NCBI GenBank assembly: GCA_037446495.1
Contig: JBBIIL010000051.1
Span: 1 to 20,715 of the forward strand
Reading direction: 5' to 3'
Source: CAIXZV01 sp037446495
GTDB taxonomy: Bacteria; Chloroflexota; Limnocylindria; Limnocylindrales; CSP1-4
Length of the DNA: 20,715 bases
Numbering within the stretch: position 1 is the first letter of the stretch; each line of letters opens with the position of its first letter. A program made the translations under genes and the position numbers. Below are positions 1 through 6,576 of the stretch, piece after piece. The notes below the pieces were generated by a model. The model was not told where the DNA came from, did not search any database, and saw only the letters and a program-made list of their open reading frames with translations.

Positions 1-539
1 GCGATGTCGAGCACCTCGGGCCGCTCGAGCGACGCCGAGTTGATCAGCAGGCGACCCAGCGGCTGATCGGACGCCGCGGCGCCGGCCGCCATGACCGCCA
101 CGTCGGACGAGTCGATGGCCACGGGCACGGTGGCGCTTGCCTCGACCGTGATGACGAGCCACGCGATCGCCTGGGCGCGCACGGCGGAATCGGCGTCGAT
201 CTCGTCGGCGTTGAGGTCGAGCCAGTCGGCGCCGGCCGCTTCCTGGCGGGCGGCGAGTCCCCGGATGTACGCGGCGGCCGTCTCGGCGTGCTCGCCCCCG
301 GCGAGGCCCCACAGGACGGCACTCGCGACGTGCTTGATGCGTCCGTTGGCGAAGTCCCTGCCCGCCGCGAGCAATGGGTGGACGGGCAGCACGCGCCGCT
401 CGCCCCCGTCGTCAAAGCCGATCCCCACGCCGCCATCGGCCAGCACGACCGCGTGGCGGCCGGTCCGCTTCAGGACGCGGGTGGCATGGATGTTCTCGCC
501 GATGACCAGGAACGGCGCGCCGCGGCGGTCGGGCCTCAC
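1..539 (-). CDS. Pterin-binding (DHPS-fold) methyltransferase, methyl-H4folate:corrinoid type, 3' end outside the window
   Basis: About 180 N-terminal residues are present; the C-terminus lies beyond the left edge. Visible motifs are those of the pterin-binding TIM barrel shared by MetH, AcsE and MtgA/MtvA-type enzymes: VIGENIHATR near residues 12-21, DLNADEID after the second helix, PVAIDSSD, and LLINSASLERPEV. The family moves a methyl group between a corrinoid protein and tetrahydrofolate in the cytoplasm. The start is GTG at 539; its GTGA overlaps the TGA of the metF-like gene upstream, so translation is probably coupled. With a corrinoid protein and two MttB proteins next door, the likely job is to take methyl from the corrinoid protein to tetrahydrofolate. 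Residues 30-60, between the first two motifs, form an insertion I do not recognise. The family assignment is strong; the exact substrate is inferred from context. Confidence 0.88.
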   Translation of the reverse strand, partial: MRPDRRGAPFLVIGENIHATRVLKRTGRHAVVLADGGVGIGFDDGGERRVLPVHPLLAAGRDFANGRIKHVASAVLWGLAGGEHAETAAAYIRGLAARQEAAGADWLDLNADEIDADSAVRAQAIAWLVITVEASATVPVAIDSSDVAVMAAGAAASDQPLGRLLINSASLERPEVLDI

Positions 540-2242
540 TTGGGGGCGTCCGCCTTGGGAGCGTCCGCCTTCGGTGCAGCCACGGCCGGCTTGGGCGCGG
601 GCGCCGGGATCACGGGCAGCGCCATCCGCCCGTTCCGCTTGGCGACGTGGTCGCGGTCGAGGAAGGCGTTGCCCCACGCAGACGTCCGCCGGAGCGCGTT
701 GTCCTGGAGGACCGGCTCCCGGTCGAGCATCGCCAGCTCCTCGCCGTACGGCTTGAGGCGCTTGTACGCGTCGGCCCAGATGCAGGTGTGGCCCGGGATC
801 TCGCACAGGCCGTCGTGGGCACCGCCGCACGGGCCGTTGCGCTGGTTCTTCTGGCAGTGGCTCTCCGGGCAGAGGTACGCGATGTCGGGCAGCGAGCAGT
901 CGCCGCAGTCCCGGCAGTCGTACATCGGGATCTTGACCGCCTGCTCGAACATGCGGACCGGCTTGTCGAGCTTGTAGTGCTCGACCTTCTCGAACACCTT
1001 GGCCCAGGCGTTGAACCCCGGCACGCCCGGCTCGAACGCGCCCTCGTGCACGATCCGGCTGAACTTGTAGATGGGGTCCACCTTGGCGCGCGCGACCTTG
1101 CGGGCGGCGGGGGTGAGCGAGCGGGCGTACGCCTTTGCCGGCTCGCCGGTCGGCAGGCCGTCGCCGTCGCGCTCGAACAGGTGGAACGCCGCGGGCAGGC
1201 CCCACGACACGTCCTTGAGCACCGACTTCCAGTCGTCGGCCGGGTGCGCGTCGATGACCTCGAAGATCTTGGCGATCTCTCCGGCGTTGCGGTGGCCCGA
1301 GAAGTAGACGCCCTTGAAGCCCAGGCCCCGCGCCACGATCGCCTGCTTGGCGGCAAACTCGAGGAAGAACGTGCGGCCCTTGTCGGGGGACTTGGCCTGC
1401 TGCTCGGCGACGGCGAGCAGATCGTCGGTCACGATGCAGCCCGGGACCTTGCCGGCGTTGAACGCCCTGGCGACGGGGGCGGACAGGATGTACGCGTTGG
1501 AGACGGCGGGGATGGCGAGGCGGTCGCGCCGGATGACGGCCAGCAGCTCGGCCTGCTTGCGGGCGTCGTAGCCCACCTGGGCGATCGCGTAGTCGGCGCC
1601 GCTGCGCACCTTCATCGCGAGCTTGAGGTACTGCGGGACGAGATCGCGCTCGACGCGCTTGTAGGGGTCGATGGCGCAGCCCAGCAGGAACCGGTGGGCG
1701 GTGGCGTCCGCGGCGGGATCGGCGGCGAGCGCCTTCTCGGCGGCCTCGCCGCCGATGGCCCGGTACATGTGCAGCAGCGCGACCGAGTCAATGTCGAACA
1801 CGGGGCGCGAGAGCCCCTCGAACCCCGATTCCGGGTAGTCGCCCGTCAGCGCCAGCACGGACGTCAGGCCGCGGCTGAGCAGCTCCCAGCCGAGGCTCTG
1901 GAGCGCGTGGCGCGAGCGGTCGCGGCAGGCGACGTGGACGATCGCGTCGTGGCCCAGCCGCTGCACCTGCTCGCCGAGCGCCGACGGGGAGAGCTTGGCG
2001 TGCCCGCCCGCGTTGTCCGTGATGGACATGGCGGTGATGCGCGGATTGCCGGCCAGGTCCTGCGCGGCCTTGAGCTGCGAGGCGCCCTTGGCGTCCACGA
2101 GCTCTCCCGCCCAGGGCACGAGCTCGACGACCGTGGCCCAGCCAGCGGGGTCTGACAGCGCCCGCCGCAGCGCGCCGGGGCCGGTGGACTGGGTTCCGGC
2201 CGGGGCGGACTCGGGCTCGGCGCGCTTGAGCGATGGGCTCAT
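536..2242 (-). CDS. metF: Methylenetetrahydrofolate reductase fused to MetV-type zinc/cysteine-rich C-terminal domain
   Basis: 568 aa. Residues ~35-345 are a MetF-like flavin TIM barrel (VVELVPWAGE near 38-47, IVHVACRDRS at 101-110, ALTGDYP at 131-137). Residues ~390-500 match the MTHFR C-terminal/MetV domain, with eight cysteines at 443, 446, 449, 458, 463, 472, 480 and 487. In acetogens MetV is usually a separate subunit required with MetF; here the two are one chain. The enzyme interconverts methyl- and methylene-tetrahydrofolate. The last ~25 residues are a Pro/Ala/Lys tail with a repeated KADAP unit, probably a disordered linker. The ATG at 2242 was chosen over an in-frame codon at 2392 because it follows GAGG at a good distance and clears the upstream gene by 10 bp. 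The electron donor cannot be read from the sequence. Confidence 0.93.
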   Translation of the reverse strand: MSPSLKRAEPESAPAGTQSTGPGALRRALSDPAGWATVVELVPWAGELVDAKGASQLKAAQDLAGNPRITAMSITDNAGGHAKLSPSALGEQVQRLGHDAIVHVACRDRSRHALQSLGWELLSRGLTSVLALTGDYPESGFEGLSRPVFDIDSVALLHMYRAIGGEAAEKALAADPAADATAHRFLLGCAIDPYKRVERDLVPQYLKLAMKVRSGADYAIAQVGYDARKQAELLAVIRRDRLAIPAVSNAYILSAPVARAFNAGKVPGCIVTDDLLAVAEQQAKSPDKGRTFFLEFAAKQAIVARGLGFKGVYFSGHRNAGEIAKIFEVIDAHPADDWKSVLKDVSWGLPAAFHLFERDGDGLPTGEPAKAYARSLTPAARKVARAKVDPIYKFSRIVHEGAFEPGVPGFNAWAKVFEKVEHYKLDKPVRMFEQAVKIPMYDCRDCGDCSLPDIAYLCPESHCQKNQRNGPCGGAHDGLCEIPGHTCIWADAYKRLKPYGEELAMLDREPVLQDNALRRTSAWGNAFLDRDHVAKRNGRMALPVIPAPAPKPAVAAPKADAPKADAPK

Positions 2243-2252
2243 GACGAAAACC

Positions 2253-3872
2253 TCAGACAGCGATGGGTTCGAACAGGCAGCCGTCGGTGAACAGGTCGAA
2301 GAAGTCAGGCTCGGACTCGAGCTCCACGTGCTCGATGCGGCGGACGAGGTCATCGAGAGCGGCCCGGCGCCCCCGGGAGAGGAGCAGGGCACGGGCGCCC
2401 GCGATAGACGCGTTGCCCGCCCGGATCATGCGCTCCGGCGGCGCATCCACCAAGAGGCCGATCTCCACAGCGGTTCGGATGTCGAGCGCATTGGCGAAGC
2501 CGCCGGCGAGGTAGACCCGGTCGAGGTCCTCCGGGCGCAGGCCGAGGCGGCGGAGCAGGACGCGCTGGCCCACGGCAGTTGCCGCCTTGGCGACGGCGAG
2601 GTGGCCGACGTCCGCGCGCGAGAGCGTGATCCGGGGCTCGTCCACGATCCCGATGTCGGCGGCCTTGTTGGCGAACGTCCCGCGGCTGGTCATCCAGCCG
2701 GCACGGCGAAGGACAGCGAGCAGGTCCACGAGGCCCGAGCCGCAGATCCCCTCGGGCGGTGCGGAGCCGATGACGTCGATCGCGAACCGCCCGCCATCGA
2801 GCCGCACGCGCTCGATGGCGCCGTCGGCGCCGGGCATCCCGTACCGGACGCCGCCGCCCTCGAACGCGGGGCCGGCCGGGCTCGACGCGGCCAGGATCCG
2901 GTGCCCGTCCGAGGCGATGATCTCGGTATTGGTGCCGATGTCCACGAGCAGGAACGAGCCGCCCTTCTCGACAGCGTCGACCGCAACCAGATCCGCGGCG
3001 GCGTCCGCGCCCACATGGCACGCGATGAGCGGGCCAGCGACGACGCGCCCCTGCGGGTGCATGAGCAGTCCCAGCTCGTGCCCGCGGCGAGTGATCATCG
3101 TGGTCGGGGCCTCACCGCTCCGCCACGCCGTCTCGGTGACGGAGCGGTACGGCAGCCGGCCGATGGGCCGCACGTCGAGGTTGAACGCGAGGTCGCGCAT
3201 CGTCGGGTTGCCGACGATCACCGCCTCGACGAGCTGCCTGCGGTCGAGGCCCAGCTCCGCGCACAGGCGCTTGAGCTCGTGGTTGAGCGCCCGGCGCAGG
3301 GCGAGGCGGAGCTCGCCCGGGACCTCGGCTTCGTACGTGATGCGGGTCATCACGTCGCTGCCCCCGAAGCGCTGCGGGTTCTCGATGGACGCGATGGCGA
3401 GCACGGCGCCAGTCCGCAGGTCGACGAGCTCGAGCACGACGGTCGTCGTGCCGACGTCGATCGCCACGCCGACCGGCGCCCCCTCGATCACGCCCAGATC
3501 GGTCTCGTCATCCGCCACGGCGCGGCCATCCACCTCGCGGACCGCGGGGTCGATGTCCGGGTCCGCCTGCTGTTCCTCGGGCGCCAGCAGGATGCGCAGG
3601 CGCCGGCGCAGGACGCTGAACTCCACGTCCTTCTCGGCCGTGGCCGCATGCGCCTGGCAGGCGAGGCGAAATGCCGGCCCGAGGAAGCCTTCCTCAGGGG
3701 TCCGCGGCGTCAGCTGGTCCGCGCCGGAGCGGATCTCGACCACACACTCGTGGCACCGTCCGGTCTTCCTGCAGGACGCGGGGACCACCACCGACAGCTC
3801 GCCGGCCACGTCGAACAGCGACTGGCCGGGCACGAGCGGCCGGCGCTCGGACCCGTGGACGAAATCGGGCAT
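2253..3872 (-). CDS. 2Fe-2S/ASKHA-domain protein (DUF4445 family), reductive activator of corrinoid proteins
   Basis: 539 aa. The N-terminal ~95 residues are a plant-type 2Fe-2S ferredoxin domain with cysteines at 34, 40, 43 and 72 (Cx5Cx2C then C). The rest is an ASKHA ATPase fold: phosphate-1 motif AIDVGTTTVVLEL at ~138-150, phosphate-2 motif LLVDIGTNTEII at ~308-319, ICGSGLVDLL at ~376-385 and VYLAGGFANALDI at ~453-465. Proteins of this type (RACE, RamQ-like) use ATP to reduce inactive Co(II) cobalamin in corrinoid methyltransferase systems to Co(I). The neighbouring corrinoid protein and MttB genes support that role. It heads the leftward operon with the metF-like gene 10 bp downstream. 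The start at 3872 has no Shine-Dalgarno but has TAGACT 7 nt upstream; the frame stays open to 3983, but no family residues lie there. Confidence 0.92.
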   Translation of the reverse strand: MPDFVHGSERRPLVPGQSLFDVAGELSVVVPASCRKTGRCHECVVEIRSGADQLTPRTPEEGFLGPAFRLACQAHAATAEKDVEFSVLRRRLRILLAPEEQQADPDIDPAVREVDGRAVADDETDLGVIEGAPVGVAIDVGTTTVVLELVDLRTGAVLAIASIENPQRFGGSDVMTRITYEAEVPGELRLALRRALNHELKRLCAELGLDRRQLVEAVIVGNPTMRDLAFNLDVRPIGRLPYRSVTETAWRSGEAPTTMITRRGHELGLLMHPQGRVVAGPLIACHVGADAAADLVAVDAVEKGGSFLLVDIGTNTEIIASDGHRILAASSPAGPAFEGGGVRYGMPGADGAIERVRLDGGRFAIDVIGSAPPEGICGSGLVDLLAVLRRAGWMTSRGTFANKAADIGIVDEPRITLSRADVGHLAVAKAATAVGQRVLLRRLGLRPEDLDRVYLAGGFANALDIRTAVEIGLLVDAPPERMIRAGNASIAGARALLLSRGRRAALDDLVRRIEHVELESEPDFFDLFTDGCLFEPIAV

Positions 3873-3879
3873 CGGCGAG

Positions 3880-3885
3880 AGTCTA
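3880..3885 (-). promoter_or_regulatory. Putative leaderless -10 box (TAGACT) of the corrinoid-activator operon
   Basis: On the minus strand TAGACT (TANNNT type) ends 7 nt before the ATG at 3872, and no purine-rich ribosome site is present. The same box-to-start geometry recurs before several other first genes in the window. I see no convincing -35. Confidence 0.5.
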
Positions 3886-4249
3886 AGGTGCCGCCATCGA
3901 ACCCGGCCAGCCGAGCGGCCCGCGGGGACGGGACCTTCCGCCCTAGCCCCAGATGCCGCCGCGGCCGGACGCTCCGGGCACATTCGCGCCGTCTGGCGAG
4001 GGTCTGTGGTTCAAGGCACCCTGCACTCCGCGGCACCGCCCAAGGTTCCGTTCCTTGCGGCGGATCATGCCATCCGCGGATTCCGCGAGCAGTGGTATCT
4101 ATCGCTGGTCGACTGGCAGGGCGAGCCACCACCACCCCGAGCGGGGCGAGCCCGGCGGGTCACGGCGCACCCGGAGCGAGCCGAGCACGTCCCGCGGGCG
4201 GCGCCCCAGGGCTGATCTGAAGTCACGCGACACATCGCCGGCCATGGAG

Positions 4250-4266
4250 CCGGTGCCGGCCACCGG
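4250..4266 (+). promoter_or_regulatory. Hairpin overlapping the ribosome binding site of the corrinoid protein gene
   Basis: CCGGTG (4250-4255), loop CCGGC, CACCGG (4261-4266) is a perfect 6-bp inverted repeat. Its 3' arm contains the first two bases of the GGAGGA ribosome site at 4265-4270, so folding could partly hide that site from ribosomes. Confidence 0.45.
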
Positions 4267-4279
4267 AGGAGACAACGAC

Positions 4280-4927
4280 ATGAGCGAGGAACTGTTCGCC
4301 CAGATGCGCCAGTCGGTCATCGACGGCGATTCCGCCGCATCGGCCGCCCTGGCCGAGCAGGCGCTGGCGAACGGCGTCCCGCCCCTGGACGCGATCGACA
4401 AGGGCTTCGTGCCGGGCCTCACCCACGTGGGCGAGGAGTTCGGGGCGGGCGAGCTCTTCCTGCCCGACATGATGCTGGCCGCCCGCGCGATGCAGAAGGC
4501 AGTCGCCGTCCTCGAGCCGGAGATGCAGCGCCAGTCGGCGCAGCGCCACGTGCTGGGCCGCGTGGTCCTGGGCACGGTGAAGGGCGATATCCACGAGATC
4601 GGCAAGAACCTCGTGGGCATGATGCTCGCCACGAGCGGCTTCGAGGTGCACGACCTCGGTGTGGATGTCGCGCCGGAGCGCTTCGTCGAGGCCGCGAGGG
4701 AGCACAACGCCGACATCATCGGCGTGTCCGCTCTGCTCACCACCACCATGGCCGGGCAGCGCACGGTCGTCGAGCAGTTCGAAGCGGCCGGACTGCGCCC
4801 GAAGTGCCGGGTGATCGTGGGCGGCGCTCCCGCGTCGTCCAGCTGGGCGGCCGAGATCGGCGCCGACGGCTACAGCGAGGACGCAATCGGCGCGGTGGCG
4901 CTCGTCCGCCAGCTCGTCGGGGCGTAG
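4280..4927 (+). CDS. Corrinoid (cobalamin-binding) methyltransferase protein, MtbC/MttC family
   Basis: 215 aa, the usual length for this family. Residues ~1-90 are the methionine-synthase-type helical cap; residues ~90-215 are the Rossmann B12 domain. The signature is complete: DIHEIG at 103-108 with His105 as the lower cobalt ligand, SALLTTT from Ser150, and GGAP at 181-184. The protein accepts a methyl group on Co(I) from an MttB partner and passes it to a second methyltransferase, shuttling in the cytoplasm. It starts the rightward operon, with mttB genes 85 bp and about 1.6 kb downstream. The ATG at 4280 is preceded by GGAGGA at 4265-4270. The frame is open back to 3953, but that part is not family-like. 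Confidence 0.95.
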   Translation: MSEELFAQMRQSVIDGDSAASAALAEQALANGVPPLDAIDKGFVPGLTHVGEEFGAGELFLPDMMLAARAMQKAVAVLEPEMQRQSAQRHVLGRVVLGTVKGDIHEIGKNLVGMMLATSGFEVHDLGVDVAPERFVEAAREHNADIIGVSALLTTTMAGQRTVVEQFEAAGLRPKCRVIVGGAPASSSWAAEIGADGYSEDAIGAVALVRQLVGA

Positions 4928-4947
4928 TCCGGCGCAGGGCACCTTCC

Positions 4948-4964
4948 GGGCGGCCCGACCGCCC
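4948..4964 (+). repeat. Inverted repeat between the corrinoid and mttB genes
   Basis: GGGCGG, 5-nt loop CCCGA, CCGCCC: a perfect 6-bp stem 20 nt after the corrinoid gene stop. It could protect or process the mRNA between the two genes; no T-run follows, so a simple terminator is unlikely. Confidence 0.35.
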
Positions 4965-4978
4965 CTGCACAGCGGCTG

Positions 4979-5000
4979 CCGGGTCGCCAGCTCGACCCGG
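4979..5000 (+). promoter_or_regulatory. Hairpin immediately upstream of the mttB ribosome site
   Basis: CCGGGTCG (4979-4986), loop CCAGCT, CGACCCGG (4993-5000): a perfect 8-bp stem ending 2 nt before the GGAGG at 5003-5007. It leaves the ribosome site single-stranded. A role in setting relative expression of the corrinoid protein and methyltransferase is inference. Confidence 0.4.
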
Positions 5001-5012
5001 CCGGAGGCACAC

Positions 5013-6476
5013 ATGAACACGGCATCGGCAGCGGCAGCTGGCGTGCGCCCTCGCCTCGAGGTGCTCTCGCCGACAGCGGTCCGGCGCATCCACGAGGCGA
5101 CGCTCGAGGTCATCGAAAGGGTCGGCGTCCGCTTCCCGTCAGAGCAGGCGCTCGACATCTGGGCGGCGCACGGCGCCACGGTGGACCGTGCGACCAGCAT
5201 CGTGAAGGTGCCCGCGCACATCATGGAGGCAGCGCTCCGGACGGCACCGCCCGCGTACACCCTGGCGGCCCGCAACCCCGCGCAGGACCTGCCGCTCGAC
5301 GGCCACCACGTCCATGTCGCCACCGACGGCTGTGGAATCGAGGTCCTCGACCCGTGGACGCTCGAGGTCCGCCGCTCGTCGCTCAAGGACGTCGGGGACA
5401 TCGCCCGCGTCGCGGACGCGCTCGACCAGGTGGGCTTCCACTGGGTGGCTGTGTCCGCGCAGGACGTGGACCCGGCGACGCGCACGCACGAGGAGCTGCT
5501 CGCCGTCTGGCGCAACTCCACCAAGCACGTCCAGACCGAGACCGTCGTCACGGCACCGGACGCGCGCACGGCGATCGCGATGGCGGCCGTGGTGGCGGGC
5601 GGGCGCGACAGCCTTCGCCAGCGGCCCGTTCTCTCGCTCATGCAGTGCACGATCAGCCCGCTCGCCCACGACGGCGGGCCTATCGAGGCGTCGCTCGTCG
5701 CCGCCGAGGCGGGCGTACCGGTGGGCTTCATGACGATGGCGTCCTGCGCGTTCAGCGGCCCGGCGACCGTCGCCGGCTCGCTCGTCGTCGGCAACGCCGA
5801 GGTCATCACAGCGATGGCGCTGATGCAACTGGCGCATCCCGGCTCGCCCGTGTACTACGCGGCGGCGCAGACCGCGATGGACCTGCGCTCGGGTGCCTAC
5901 ACGGGCGGCGGCCCCGAGGACTTCCTGTTCGGCGCGGCCACGAACGAGCTCGCGGACTTCTACAACGTGCCGCTCTCGATGGGCGCCTTCGCCACCGGCG
6001 ACAAGCGCTCTGGCTGGCAGGCGGGTCTGGAGAACGGACTGTCGTCCTTCATGGCGTCGGTTTCCGGGGCGGACATGCTCCTGGGCGTGGGCCTGCTGCA
6101 CGGGTCGCGGATCTGGTCGTTCGAGCAGATGATCCTCGACGCCGAGATCGCGTCGATCGTCGAGGCGATGCTCCGCGGCATCCCGTTCGACGACGAGGCG
6201 CTCGCGCTCGAGGCGATCGCCGCGGTGGGTCCCGGCGGCGAGTACCTCACCCAGCCGCACACCCGCTCGGCGATGAAGGGCCTCTGGAAGGCGACCTACA
6301 TGGACCGGCGCACGTACGGCCAGTGGCTCGACGACCCTGACAAGTACCACCGCCAGGCACTCGAGAAGGCGCGCTCGCTCATCAAGGGCCACCAGCCCGA
6401 GCGGCTCGACCCGGCCGTTGACCGCGAGCTCGTCGCCCTGATCGAGGGGCACCGCAAGGCGGCGCTCGCCTCCTGA
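5013..6476 (+). CDS. mttB: MttB-family (trimethylamine methyltransferase-like) corrinoid methyltransferase, non-pyrrolysine
   Basis: 487 aa, full length for the MttB superfamily (TIM barrel). It reads through without an in-frame TAG, so it is of the pyrrolysine-lacking group, whose characterised members demethylate quaternary amines such as glycine betaine, proline betaine or carnitine. Family features include the N-terminal helical segment ending VRFPSEQALDIWAAHGATVD, the core SGPATVAGSLVVGNAEV around 248-264, and a QAGLENG segment at ~336-342. The motif usually written SDSKxxDxQAGxE is altered here (residues 327-340 contain ATGDKRSGWQAGLE), unlike in the second copy, suggesting a different substrate. 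GGAGG at 5003-5007 sets the start. The methyl acceptor is probably the corrinoid protein encoded just upstream. The actual substrate is unknown. Confidence 0.93.
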   Translation: MNTASAAAAGVRPRLEVLSPTAVRRIHEATLEVIERVGVRFPSEQALDIWAAHGATVDRATSIVKVPAHIMEAALRTAPPAYTLAARNPAQDLPLDGHHVHVATDGCGIEVLDPWTLEVRRSSLKDVGDIARVADALDQVGFHWVAVSAQDVDPATRTHEELLAVWRNSTKHVQTETVVTAPDARTAIAMAAVVAGGRDSLRQRPVLSLMQCTISPLAHDGGPIEASLVAAEAGVPVGFMTMASCAFSGPATVAGSLVVGNAEVITAMALMQLAHPGSPVYYAAAQTAMDLRSGAYTGGGPEDFLFGAATNELADFYNVPLSMGAFATGDKRSGWQAGLENGLSSFMASVSGADMLLGVGLLHGSRIWSFEQMILDAEIASIVEAMLRGIPFDDEALALEAIAAVGPGGEYLTQPHTRSAMKGLWKATYMDRRTYGQWLDDPDKYHRQALEKARSLIKGHQPERLDPAVDRELVALIEGHRKAALAS

Positions 6477-6576
6477 ACCTGCTCCTGCCCGCGGCAGATC
6501 CGTCGCCGGGGACCCCTTCGGCGCCCGGTCACGCGTCCGGTCGGGCATCACCTCCCCGCCAATCCGGAGACCCCCA

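Larger units (their letters stand above)
3873..4279. promoter_or_regulatory. Divergent control region of the methyltransferase island (407 bp)
   Basis: This stretch has no gene. It separates the leftward activator/metF operon from the rightward corrinoid/mttB operon, so it should carry both promoters. I see the leaderless box for the left side, a weak candidate TATCTAT at 4096-4102 for the right side, and a GC-rich leader of roughly 170 nt with short hairpins (CCCC-GAGC-GGGG at about 4136-4147, and one over the ribosome site at 4250-4266). I searched by eye for a cobalamin box and S-box-like elements and found none. Confidence 0.5.

Noticed and set aside
2266..2275. GGTTCGAACA, like a tRNA T-loop
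   Set aside because: It lies in the C-terminal codons of the ASKHA gene (FEPIAV) and no acceptor or anticodon arm can be drawn around it. The similar string near 11603 is the end of tyrosine phenol-lyase.
1995..4220. A 741-codon plus-strand open frame across metF and the ASKHA gene
   Set aside because: It is antisense to two clearly conserved genes, is Arg/His/Asp-rich as expected of a GC-rich shadow frame, and matches no family I know.
3873..4279. Cobalamin or SAM riboswitch in the leader of the corrinoid gene
   Set aside because: By eye I find no B12 box, S-box or SAH-type core. A covariance-model search would be decisive.
3953..4279. N-terminal extension of the corrinoid protein to 3953
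   Set aside because: The extension is repetitive and Arg/Pro/Ser-rich, while GGAGGA and the family start agree on ATG 4280.
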